64,000 nt of DNA from Hymenobacter sp. HSC-4F20 (GTDB lineage: Bacteria; Bacteroidota; Bacteroidia; Cytophagales; Hymenobacteraceae). The notes under the pieces were generated by a model. It saw nothing but the letters and a program-made list of their open reading frames with translations, was not told the DNA's origin and did no database searches. This document shows positions 35,021 through 42,321 of this stretch, in pieces. Both the position numbers and the translations under genes were made by a program. Location of the stretch: positions 496,001 to 560,000 of the forward strand of contig NZ_JAHZTD010000001.1 of NCBI RefSeq assembly GCF_019599275.1. Reading direction: 5' to 3'. How positions within the stretch are numbered: the stretch's first letter is position 1; each line of letters opens with the position of its first letter.

Positions 35021-35830
35021 ATGATTAACACCAATCTCAAATTCTGGCGGCGCGAACTGAGCCTCACGCAGGCGCAGATGGCCGAAAAACTAGGCATCAA
35101 ACGCTCCTTGGTGGGCGCTTACGAAGAGGGTCGTGCCGAGCCCAAGCTGGCTACCCTCGTTAATATGGCCCGGCTGTTTGGCATCTCGCTGGACCAGCTG
35201 GTAACCACCGACTTTAGCAAGAAAAAGAATGCTAAAGCGGCTCTGCAGCTGCAGGCCCAAACGGCGGCTACCCCCGAAGCCAATGCTACCCGCAGTGGTA
35301 ACAGCCTGCGCATTCTGGCCCTGACCGTAGACAAGGAGCAGAACGAAAACATTGAGCTGGTGCCCCAGAAAGCCGCCGCCGGCTACCTCAATGGCTACGC
35401 CGACCCCGAGTACCTCGAAGAGCTGCCCAAGTTCCGCCTGCCCATGCTGGGCAACACCGGCACCTACCGCGCCTTCGAAATTGCCGGCGACTCCATGCTT
35501 CCCATTGCCAGCGGCACGGTTATCGTAGGCCGCTACGTGGACGATTGGATGAGCATTAAGGACGGCACGCCGTGCATCGTGGTTAGCTCCAAGGAGGGCA
35601 TTGTGTTCAAGCGCGTGTTCAACCGCCTCAAGGATGCCGCCATGCTGGCCCTGCACTCCGATAACCCGCTTTACTCGCCCTACCAGATTGATGTGGAGGA
35701 CGTGGTAGAAATCTGGGAAGCCAAAGCCTACATCAGCAGCACCTTCCCCATCGCCGACCTCTCGCTCAACCGCCTCGCCAGCATTGTGTTGGATCTGCAG
35801 CAGCAGGTGAGCACCATGAAGAAGGTATAA
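35021..35830 (+). CDS. XRE-family regulator with S24 LexA-like domain
   Basis: A 269-residue protein. Residues 5-60 are an XRE helix-turn-helix (LKFWRRELSLTQAQMAEKLG, SLVGAYEEGRAEPKL). A polar linker leads to the S24 peptidase-like domain from about residue 115, with the Ser in EIAGDSMLPIASG and the Lys in IVFKRVF of the Ser-Lys dyad. An AAAGYLNGY stretch between them resembles the region where LexA-type proteins cut themselves. Such regulators answer DNA damage or other stress. No phage genes are around, so a host regulator is more likely than a prophage repressor. It may control itself through the palindrome upstream. Confidence 0.85.
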   Translation: MINTNLKFWRRELSLTQAQMAEKLGIKRSLVGAYEEGRAEPKLATLVNMARLFGISLDQLVTTDFSKKKNAKAALQLQAQTAATPEANATRSGNSLRILALTVDKEQNENIELVPQKAAAGYLNGYADPEYLEELPKFRLPMLGNTGTYRAFEIAGDSMLPIASGTVIVGRYVDDWMSIKDGTPCIVVSSKEGIVFKRVFNRLKDAAMLALHSDNPLYSPYQIDVEDVVEIWEAKAYISSTFPIADLSLNRLASIVLDLQQQVSTMKKV

Positions 35831-35852
35831 GGAAGCTACCTCACAGTTTGCG

Positions 35853-35890
35853 AAACGCCCGTTTGGACCCGAGTCAGACGGGCGTTTTGC
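35853..35890 (+). terminator. Terminator after the XRE-S24 gene
   Basis: Stem AAACGCCCGT/ACGGGCGTTT followed by TGCTT. Confidence 0.8.
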
Positions 35891-36023
35891 TTATCTGAGA
35901 GGGTAGCAGAAGAGGAGGCTGGTGGTACGCTTAAGTGTGAAAACATCTATTCGGGGCGCTTTCCCGTTTAACTAACCGCGCCATGCCGCGTAAGCACACT
36001 CAACCATCAACGACTACTCCCCG

Positions 36024-36743
36024 ATGCTTAAAATTATTCCTGCTACCGACCGTCATCACGCCGCTCCCGTCAACTGGCTCAGCAGCTACTTCCTGTTCAG
36101 CTTCGCCGACTACTACGACCCGCAAAATGTGCAGTTCGGGCCCCTGCGCGTGTTCAACGATGACTCTATCCAGGGTAATGCGGGCTTTCCTCAGCATCCG
36201 CACTCCGAAATGGAAATTGTGACGCTGGTACTGGACGGGGAGCTGACCCACGTAGATACCATGGGCAACCGGGCGACTATCAAGAAAGGGGAGGTGCAGC
36301 GCATGACGGCCGGTACGGGCCTGGCCCACTCCGAGCAGAACGATACGGATAAGCCGGCCCACATCTATCAGCTGTGGTTCCAGCCTAATCAAAAAGGCCT
36401 ACCCCCCAGCTACGAGCAAAAGGACGTTGATTTCCTTGACTCGAAAAACGAACTGATACCGCTCGTTTCGGGGCAGAAGGTGCTGGAGGACGTTGTATAC
36501 ATGAACTCCAACACCACTGTGTACTGGTGTAACCTAGCCACCGATAAGACAGTCACGTTCAAGACCTTTCCTATTCGAAACACGTTTATCTACGTTAAGG
36601 AAGGTAGCCTATATATCAACGGCGTTGACATTGGGCCGAACGACCAAGTGCGCTCCACTGACGAGCACGTACTAGAAATCCGGGCCTCTAAGGATGCCCA
36701 GTTCATCCTGATTGACCTGCCTGGTAGCGAAGCCAACTACTAA
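36024..36743 (+). CDS. Pirin family protein
   Basis: A 239-residue bicupin. The N-terminal cupin has the metal-binding set in FPQHPHSEMEIVTLVLDG and HSEQN, like quercetinase-type pirins, and the C-terminal half is a degenerate cupin. Pirins bind Fe(II) or Fe(III); some oxidise quercetin and others act in regulation, so the role here is open. The start ATG at 36024 gives the usual N-terminal region (SYFLFSFADYYDP). A hairpin terminator follows. Confidence 0.9.
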   Translation: MLKIIPATDRHHAAPVNWLSSYFLFSFADYYDPQNVQFGPLRVFNDDSIQGNAGFPQHPHSEMEIVTLVLDGELTHVDTMGNRATIKKGEVQRMTAGTGLAHSEQNDTDKPAHIYQLWFQPNQKGLPPSYEQKDVDFLDSKNELIPLVSGQKVLEDVVYMNSNTTVYWCNLATDKTVTFKTFPIRNTFIYVKEGSLYINGVDIGPNDQVRSTDEHVLEIRASKDAQFILIDLPGSEANY

Positions 36744-36765
36744 GGCCTCGCTTCGAAGAACCTTC

Positions 36766-36804
36766 CGGCGGGCTGGTAGTTAAGTACTAACTGCCGGCCC
36801 GCCG
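36766..36804 (+). terminator. Terminator after the pirin gene
   Basis: A 17-bp stem starting CGGCGGGC with two mismatches, followed by CTTTGTTATT just before the GAF gene. Confidence 0.75.
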
Positions 36805-36820
36805 CTTTGTTATTGCCCCT

Positions 36821-37540
36821 ATGACGAACATTTTCCCCGACGACCTGGTACCTGAAAACGAAGCCACGCGCCTCCGCACGCTGCATCTGTATCAAATCGT
36901 AAACACTACCCCGGAGAAGGTTTTCGACGAGTACGTGACGTGGGCTGCCCAACTTTTCAGCACGCCTATCTCCCTGATTTCGTTCGTAGATGATGAGTAT
37001 GTGCACTTCAAGGCCATAACAGGAGCCGAGGGGGTGCCGGGCTTGCCACGAACAGAAAGCATGTGCTCGGCCGCCATTCTGCCCGATGCGTTGATAGTCA
37101 CCTCGGATTACTCGGCGGAAAGCTGCCGCCTCATCAGCCCCGACGTAGCCCAGGCATTCGGCCTGAATTTCTACGCTGGCTCTGCTCTGCGCATGCCCGA
37201 CGGGTCTCGCATTGGCATGTTAGCCGTGATTGGCCGGGAGCACCGTACGCTTTCGGCGGCCGAAGAGGATACCTTGGCCCGCCTCGCCAACCTGGTAAGC
37301 CAAACGGTAGAGCTGCGCTTTCAGTACCTGCAGGCTCAGCTGCCTGACGATTGGGAAGCCGCCCAGCAAGAGCTGTCGGAAGCCCTCGACGACAACGCAA
37401 CCCTCACTCGCTACCTTACTACCCGCAACCACGGCATCAACCTTGATGACCCTGAAGTGCAGGATGTGGTGTTGCGCCGCCTGGCTGATGTAGAGAAGGT
37501 GCTGGAGCGACGCCTGCGAGAGGTTTCCTCTGCAGCGTAA
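36821..37540 (+). CDS. GAF-domain protein
   Basis: A 239-residue cytoplasmic protein. Residues about 20-165 form one GAF domain (AAQLFSTPISLISFVDDEYV, RTESMCSAAIL, FYAGSALRMPDGSRIGMLAVIG) of the type found alone in front of histidine kinases. The remaining 75 residues are helical and charged (EAAQQELSEALDDNATLTRYL), and could form a coiled coil. No kinase or cyclase output domain is attached, so it probably signals through a partner. A cysteine in MCSAAI could bind a redox or other ligand; this is not established. Confidence 0.8.
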   Translation: MTNIFPDDLVPENEATRLRTLHLYQIVNTTPEKVFDEYVTWAAQLFSTPISLISFVDDEYVHFKAITGAEGVPGLPRTESMCSAAILPDALIVTSDYSAESCRLISPDVAQAFGLNFYAGSALRMPDGSRIGMLAVIGREHRTLSAAEEDTLARLANLVSQTVELRFQYLQAQLPDDWEAAQQELSEALDDNATLTRYLTTRNHGINLDDPEVQDVVLRRLADVEKVLERRLREVSSAA

Positions 37541-37545
37541 TAACA

Positions 37546-37613
37546 GAGCCAGCCCATACCAACAACGCCCGCACCACATATGTGGTGCGGGCGTTGTTGG
37601 TATGGGCTGGCTC
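37546..37613. repeat. Perfect 68-bp palindrome between convergent genes
   Basis: 33-bp perfectly complementary arms (GAGCCAGCCCATACCAAC.. outwards) meet over the central TA. It ends immediately before the stop codon of the minus-strand gene at 37614 and lies 5 bp after the GAF stop region. No strong T-run follows on either strand. It can act as a bidirectional hairpin and could extrude as a cruciform. Confidence 0.95.
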
Positions 37614-37907
37614 CTACAGTTCCTCTAGTTGAATTTTTACGTTGGTCTGGAGTAGAAAGTCAAGGAGGTGGCGAAGGATGATACTGGATGCATCAGATGA
37701 GGTGAGGTTATCACAGAAATAGATACCATCATACTCAAATGCTACAAAAACGGCCGGCCAGGTATCTTGAGTATCAGTTGTATTACCCGTTAACACTACT
37801 GACCAAAGCGAGTTGTTCGCTTCACTTATGGCGAAATGCTGCTTTAGAAACGTTATAATAGCCTCAGTATCAAGGCTGAAACAGGATAACCTGTATTCTC
37901 GGCCCAT
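37614..37907 (-). CDS. Low-GC orphan small protein after the M2 peptidase
   Basis: A 97-residue acidic soluble protein (SLDTEAIITFLKQHFAISE at the N-terminus, DTWPAVFVAFEYDGIYFCDN in the middle, and a long C-terminal helix ILRHLLDFLLQTNVKIQLEEL). No family is recognised; the alternating strands and final helix resemble many small immunity-type proteins, but no toxin is near. It begins 4 bp after the stop of the M2 peptidase gene, suggesting co-transcription. Its base composition is clearly lower in GC than its neighbours and it uses codons rare elsewhere here, which suggests recent acquisition. Confidence 0.7.
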   Translation of the reverse strand: MGREYRLSCFSLDTEAIITFLKQHFAISEANNSLWSVVLTGNTTDTQDTWPAVFVAFEYDGIYFCDNLTSSDASSIILRHLLDFLLQTNVKIQLEEL

Positions 37908-37911
37908 GTGG

Positions 37912-39765
37912 TTACATCGTGTATTTGCGGCCCTTGTTCTGTTGCTTGAGGTAGGTCATCAGGGGCTGGAAGTACTCCACCATGGCGCGGGCCGAGAGGT
38001 CCTCGCCGGTTTTCTCTTTTAGTACGGCGCGCCAATCTTTGCTCGAGCCGGGGCGCATGATGTCGGCCAGGAACTGGCCTACCTCCTTGCTGCCGTAGTA
38101 GTTGGTAGCGTGCGGGTCCTGCTTCAGGATTTTCTTGGCGATGTGGTCGTGCAGCTGAAACAGAATGACGTACGACAGAGCATAGTCGTAGTACTGGGCT
38201 GGGTCGTCGTTGATGTGCGTTTTGGTGGCCGGATCCAGGTACTGCTCGCCGCGCGTGGTAGGCGGTACAATGCCCTGGTACTGCTTGGCCAGCGCCCACC
38301 AGCGGGCGTTGAGCTGGTCGGCGGGCAGCTTATCGGCGTAGAAGCTGTTTTCCCACTCGCTCATGACGCCCGAGGCAAACGGAATGAAGACGGCGTAGTT
38401 CAGGGCCTCTTTCAGCAGCGTCTGGGTCTGGTCGGTCTGGGTTTTGGGGTCTATCAGGCCCAGGCCGGCCAGGAAAGGCTTCTGGGTAGCGGCCAGGCCC
38501 ATCAAAGAACCCATGGCTTCGTGGTAGCCGCGGTTAGCGCCCTGGCGGAGCAGCGGGGGTACGTCGGGGTTGGTGTAGGTGAGGTAGTAGTAGATGTGAC
38601 CCAGCTCGTGGTGGGTGGTTTCGTACCACTCGGTGTTGCCTTCCACGCTCATCAGGCTGCGCACGTCCTGGTTCAGGTCCATATGCCAGGCCGAGGCGTG
38701 GTTGTTCTTCTTGTAGGTTGCGCCCTTGGGCAGGGGGTAGAGGCTGCTTTTCTCCCAGAACACGGGCGGCAGGGCTTGGAAGCCCAGGCTTTGGTAGAAC
38801 CGCTCGGCCTGCTTTACCTGCCACTCGGCGCCTTTTTTGGCCAGTACGGGGTCAATATTCAATCCTTTTACTTCCACCATGGCGCTCCAGTCCTGGCCCC
38901 AGCGGTTAGGTAGCCAGGAAGCAGGCAGGTAGTCGGGCACTTGCTTGACACCGTACTGCTTGGCCAGTTCGTAGCGGGCGTAGGTGTGCAGCTCCCGGTA
39001 GAGGGGGCGCAGCTCGTCGTTGATGCGGCGCACCAAGGCCATCATTTCCTCCCGGCTCATGCCGTAGTCGGAGGCCTGGTAAGTGAAGTAGTCGGGGTAG
39101 CCCAGGGCCTGCACCGTTTGGTTGCGCAGGTCGCGCAGGTTTAGCAAGCCTTCCTTCAGGGTAGGCCCGATGGCCTTGCTGGCCTCCCAGATTTGCTGGC
39201 GCTTCAGCGGGTTCTTCTCTTTGCGCAGCAGCTCGTCCAGGTCGTTGGTCGTCACGGATTTGCCCTGGTACTTGTAGTCGAAGCCGTAGAGCTTTTCGGT
39301 TTGCTGGGTTTCGGCCTTGATGCGGCGCTTCACTACGTCGGCAATGGTTTGGGGCGAGTTGGCAGCGTTGTACAGCGCGGTTTGCAGCTGCTTTACTTGC
39401 AGCTCCGTGAGGTCTTGCTTGTGCTCCAGCAATTCGCGCAGGCGCTGAATGTTCTGGGTGGAGCCCGTGAAAGCCGCCATTCGCTCGTTGGCCCGGGCCG
39501 TAGCGCCGGCGTTGCTGGTGTCGCCGGCTACAATGTGCGTATTGGAGCGCCATTCCGCCTCTGACGACTGGGTGTACAGGCGCTGATATTGGGCTGAATA
39601 GTCTTTTAAGAAGGCCTCGGCCTGCTCCTGCCAGTTGGGGACAGCGGGCTGGGTAGTGGGTTCAGTGGTAGCAGCGGGGGGAGTAGAAGCCGTAGGCGTC
39701 TTGGCCGTCGGAGCACAGGCCGTCAGCACGGCGGCCGTGAGGCTGGGAAGGAAGTACTTTTTCAT
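37912..39765 (-). CDS. M2 family (ACE-like) peptidyl-dipeptidase lipoprotein
   Basis: A 617-residue lipoprotein: the signal segment ends LTAAVLTACAP, with the lipidated Cys near residue 17. A Thr/Pro/Ala linker leads into the all-helical M2 peptidase. The zinc motif is ETTHHELGHIYYYL (HEXXH) near residue 395 and the third ligand lies in GYHEAMGSLMGLAA about 25 residues later. YYDYALSYVILFQLHDHI near the C-terminus carries the Tyr that stabilises the transition state in ACE. The enzyme should remove C-terminal dipeptides in the periplasm or on the cell surface. A TACCTTCG box lies about 40 bp upstream. Confidence 0.93.
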   Translation of the reverse strand: MKKYFLPSLTAAVLTACAPTAKTPTASTPPAATTEPTTQPAVPNWQEQAEAFLKDYSAQYQRLYTQSSEAEWRSNTHIVAGDTSNAGATARANERMAAFTGSTQNIQRLRELLEHKQDLTELQVKQLQTALYNAANSPQTIADVVKRRIKAETQQTEKLYGFDYKYQGKSVTTNDLDELLRKEKNPLKRQQIWEASKAIGPTLKEGLLNLRDLRNQTVQALGYPDYFTYQASDYGMSREEMMALVRRINDELRPLYRELHTYARYELAKQYGVKQVPDYLPASWLPNRWGQDWSAMVEVKGLNIDPVLAKKGAEWQVKQAERFYQSLGFQALPPVFWEKSSLYPLPKGATYKKNNHASAWHMDLNQDVRSLMSVEGNTEWYETTHHELGHIYYYLTYTNPDVPPLLRQGANRGYHEAMGSLMGLAATQKPFLAGLGLIDPKTQTDQTQTLLKEALNYAVFIPFASGVMSEWENSFYADKLPADQLNARWWALAKQYQGIVPPTTRGEQYLDPATKTHINDDPAQYYDYALSYVILFQLHDHIAKKILKQDPHATNYYGSKEVGQFLADIMRPGSSKDWRAVLKEKTGEDLSARAMVEYFQPLMTYLKQQNKGRKYTM

Positions 39766-39802
39766 TGGAAAGCGGAAGGCTTCGAAAAAAGATCAGGGTA
39801 GG

Positions 39803-39810
39803 CGAAGGTA
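39803..39810 (-). promoter_or_regulatory. Candidate -7 box TACCTTCG for the M2 peptidase
   Basis: Same variant box as at gapA and the XRE-S24 gene, 38 bp before the start codon. Confidence 0.45.
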
Positions 39811-39916
39811 CATAGCGTATTGGTTTAAGCCGCCGCCCCACATGGTGGCCCGCTGGCAAGGCGAGAAGCAAAGCCATTTTTCCACACCAGCCGCCTACCC
39901 CTCCAAACGTGCCAAA

Positions 39917-39943
39917 CCCTCATTTCCGCGCTGAAAATGAGGG
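39917..39943 (-). terminator. Possible terminator after the MtfA-like gene
   Basis: Stem CCCTCATTT/AAATGAGGG with a 9-nt loop, followed by TTTGG on the minus strand; the U-run is weak. Confidence 0.45.
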
Positions 39944-40022
39944 CCTGGTGATGTATCGGGTCGTGGGTTCAGGAAAGGATGACTTCGCTAAGCTTGCCAT
40001 CAGGAGAAAGGAATAACAGGAC

Positions 40023-40970
40023 TCAGGCAACCTTCTCCTCTTGCATTTTCAAGTGGCAGTCTTTGTACTTTTTGCCGCTACCGCAGGGGCAGGGAGAATT
40101 GCGGCCGAACTTGCGCCGGGTGCGCAAACTCCGGATCCACTCGCGCGGATCCACGGCCCGGCGCAGAAAACGTTTCTTGGGGTTTTGGCGCAGGGCCCGG
40201 CTCAGCAGCTGGTACAGCTCAGGATGGTGTTCCTGCAGCTTCTCGGGCTTTTCGAAAAAGTACTCCGTAACCACGGCAAAAAACTCCGCCTCATTGGTGC
40301 CAGCGTAAGAGTTTATTTCGGAGTCGCCGGCCCGGATGGCGGCAATTTCACGCTGCATCACTGCTTCCCACTCCGGCCGCAGCTCGGTGGGCAGGGCCAC
40401 GCCCGGCACTCCGTCAATAACGCCATCAGCCTCGTCGAGTAGGTGCGCAAACTCATGAATGCCCACGTTTTGCTTGTCCAGAGCATCCTGAAAGCCTTGC
40501 TCCAGCGACGCCTTGGAGAGGCGCATGTAGTGGGAGGTCTGGAAGCCCTGTACGCTTCCCAGCAGCGTGCCCTCCAGCCCTACAAACTCCTTGTTCGGGT
40601 CGCGCTGCTGCGTCCAGGCGTCGGGCACCACCAGCACTTCGCTTAGGTTGGCGTACTCCCAATCCGGAAAGCCGAACACCGGAATGATGGCCGAGGCAGC
40701 CACCAGCACGCGGGTTGTGTCGTCAACGTCGGTTTGGATGCCCGTAACGCGTGTTTGGGCCAGGAATACCTGCACTTTCTTCTCGAAGCGCAGCCGGTCG
40801 TTGGCCGTGAGGGAGAGGTAAAAGGCTACGCGCTCGGTGAGAATCTGCCGCCACTCGGGCGGAAACTCGGCGCTGGCCGCTGCCTGCTTCAGGCGCGCCT
40901 CGCGCGTGACGTATCGGTAAAAGAAAAAGGCCACTACCGCTACCAGGGCGGCGAAAAGTAGATACTGCAT
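40023..40970 (-). CDS. MtfA-type (M90) zinc peptidase with SEC-C tail
   Basis: A 315-residue protein with an N-terminal membrane helix (LLFAALVAVVAFFFYRYV). The peptidase domain of the Mlc titration factor family (about 45-260) carries the zinc motif GIHEFAHLLDEADG near residue 172 and a third ligand region in YAGTNEAEFFAVVTEYFF. The last 22 residues form a SEC-C zinc-finger motif (RNSPCPCGSGKKYKDCH), otherwise known from SecA. In E. coli MtfA binds the glucose repressor Mlc. The fusion of an anchor helix and a SEC-C tail suggests a membrane-tethered protease with a protein- or ribosome-binding tail. Confidence 0.9.
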   Translation of the reverse strand: MQYLLFAALVAVVAFFFYRYVTREARLKQAAASAEFPPEWRQILTERVAFYLSLTANDRLRFEKKVQVFLAQTRVTGIQTDVDDTTRVLVAASAIIPVFGFPDWEYANLSEVLVVPDAWTQQRDPNKEFVGLEGTLLGSVQGFQTSHYMRLSKASLEQGFQDALDKQNVGIHEFAHLLDEADGVIDGVPGVALPTELRPEWEAVMQREIAAIRAGDSEINSYAGTNEAEFFAVVTEYFFEKPEKLQEHHPELYQLLSRALRQNPKKRFLRRAVDPREWIRSLRTRRKFGRNSPCPCGSGKKYKDCHLKMQEEKVA

Positions 40971-41028
40971 GAGGCGCTAAACGCGCAGCCCGCCGGCGGG
41001 TTGTGCTACCTGCCTGAACGGGCCAACC

Positions 41029-41391
41029 CTAGAGCACGGCAGGCCCCAGATGTTCGCGCAGCCGCTCCCGGAGCAAGTCCAGCAGGATGTGGTCCATGAA
41101 CTGAAATTTGTCGGGAATGCGCAGATTAATGATGCGCTTGCCCGCCAGCTCTTCCCGAAACTTCTGCTGCAGAATCTCGGTGTGCCGGCGCTCCATCACC
41201 AGCACCACATCGGCCCAGCCCAGGTGGCCCGCCGCAACGCGCACCCGGGCGCCGGGCTCGGTACCAGCCGAGCGGGCTTCGTAGTGCGGGTGGCCGTCGA
41301 ACAGGCGCTCGGCACTAAGGCTGCGCCAGCGGTTCTGGCTACAGATGAAGAGAAGTTTGCGCGGGGAAGTGTCGGGAGCTGAGTACGCCAC
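41029..41391 (-). CDS. Low-molecular-weight tyrosine phosphatase-like protein (COG4551 type)
   Basis: A 120-residue protein. The phosphate loop C-x5-R is visible in KLLFICSQNRWRSLSAE, followed by YEARSAGTEPGARVRVAAGHLGWADVVLVMERRH, and the conserved end GKRIINLRIPDKFQFMDHILLDLL, all characteristic of this small phosphatase group. It removes phosphate from tyrosine or related esters; the substrate is unknown. GTG at 41391 is the likely start: the frame is open further upstream, but that part reads like antisense of the sigma gene. The group often lacks the usual DPY acid loop, and none is evident here. Confidence 0.8.
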   Translation of the reverse strand: MAYSAPDTSPRKLLFICSQNRWRSLSAERLFDGHPHYEARSAGTEPGARVRVAAGHLGWADVVLVMERRHTEILQQKFREELAGKRIINLRIPDKFQFMDHILLDLLRERLREHLGPAVL

Positions 41392-41553
41392 AGCGGAAAA
41401 AAGCAGAAGTGCCAGAACGCGACAAGATACGGCACTGCCGGCACCCGGCCTACCCCCGTACGGCCCGCTAACCTGCCGCCAGCCGAGCGTTGCGGCCGGC
41501 GCTGGCTTGGAGGTTGCGGCGAAGATTGATAAGTTAGTCTTTCTGCCCGGCCC

Positions 41554-42162
41554 ATGTCTTCGTTGTCTTCCCCCTCGCCCAAGCACCACCAGCTGTACGC
41601 CGCCTGGTCCGACGACGACCTGGTGCGGGCCCTGCGCAACGACGATAAGCTGGCCTTTGCCGAAGTGTACGAGCGGTATTGGGAGCTGCTGTTGGGGGTA
41701 GCCTACCGGAAGCTTCACTCGCGCGAGGTAGCCGAAGAAGTAGTGCAGGATTTGTTTGCCGCCCTGTGGCTTAAGCGCCACACCCAGGAAATCCAGAGGC
41801 TGAAGCCCTACCTGCTCCAAGCGGTGAAATACCGCGTTATTGACGTGCTGAAGGCCCGCCTGACCCAAACTACCTACCTGGAGCGTACCCGCCTGCGCAT
41901 CAGCGGCGAAGACCACAGCACCGAGGAAACCGTAGCCGCCGACGACCTTTCTCTGGCTTTGCTGGCCAGCCTGATGCGCCTGCCGGAGCATACCCGGGAA
42001 GTGTTTCGGCTGAGTCGGCTGGAGCACCAGTCGGTGCCCGAAATTGCGGTGCGCCTGAACCTCTCGCGCAAAACAGTAGAGTACCACCTCACCCGCGCCC
42101 TGAAGGCGTTGCGCATCAGCCTGCGCGACTTTCTAACCCTGGCTCTGCTTTGGGTATGGTAA
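41554..42162 (+). CDS. ECF sigma factor of the PUL (FecI-like)
   Basis: A 202-residue sigma-70 group 4 factor. Region 2 spans about residues 25-90 (LAFAEVYERYWELLLGVAYRKL, EVVQDLFAALWLKR) and region 4 about 135-195 (LPEHTREVFRLSRLEHQSVPEIAVRLNLSRKTVEYHLTRAL). It belongs to the Bacteroidota-expanded FecI type that pairs with FecR and a SusC-like transducer. It should direct polymerase to the SusC/SusD and enzyme genes when released by FecR. A terminator follows, so FecR is not simply read through from it. Confidence 0.95.
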   Translation: MSSLSSPSPKHHQLYAAWSDDDLVRALRNDDKLAFAEVYERYWELLLGVAYRKLHSREVAEEVVQDLFAALWLKRHTQEIQRLKPYLLQAVKYRVIDVLKARLTQTTYLERTRLRISGEDHSTEETVAADDLSLALLASLMRLPEHTREVFRLSRLEHQSVPEIAVRLNLSRKTVEYHLTRALKALRISLRDFLTLALLWVW

Positions 42163-42202
42163 GCACTGCCGCTTGATGCAGCGCACATTAACAGCCCGAT
42201 AC

Positions 42203-42233
42203 GCCGGCGCCAGGATGGTAGCCGGCTTTTTTA
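42203..42233 (+). terminator. Terminator between sigma and anti-sigma genes
   Basis: GCCGGC/GCCGGC stem with a 12-nt loop, then TTTTTTA; 40 bp after the sigma stop. Confidence 0.75.
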
Positions 42234-42249
42234 TGAAATTTTTTTGAAA

Positions 42250-42300
42250 GGAGGCTAGGGTAGAGGTCAAGTTAATCGACTCTACTACTGATTCGCCTCC
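42250..42300 (+). promoter_or_regulatory. Two-tier stem-loop in the fecR leader
   Basis: Outer pair GGAGGC (42250-42255) with GCCTCC (42295-42300). Inner pair GTAGAG-g-TC (42260-42268) with GACTCTAC (42278-42285). It lies directly upstream of the FecR start at 42322. Confidence 0.5.
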
Positions 42301-42321
42301 TGTACGCACGCTGAAAGGCCC

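Noticed and set aside
35021..35830. XRE-S24 protein as a prophage repressor
   Set aside because: No integrase, structural or lysis genes are near.
41392..42087. Upstream extension of the small phosphatase frame
   Set aside because: It runs antisense through the sigma gene; the phosphatase family begins just after the GTG at 41391.
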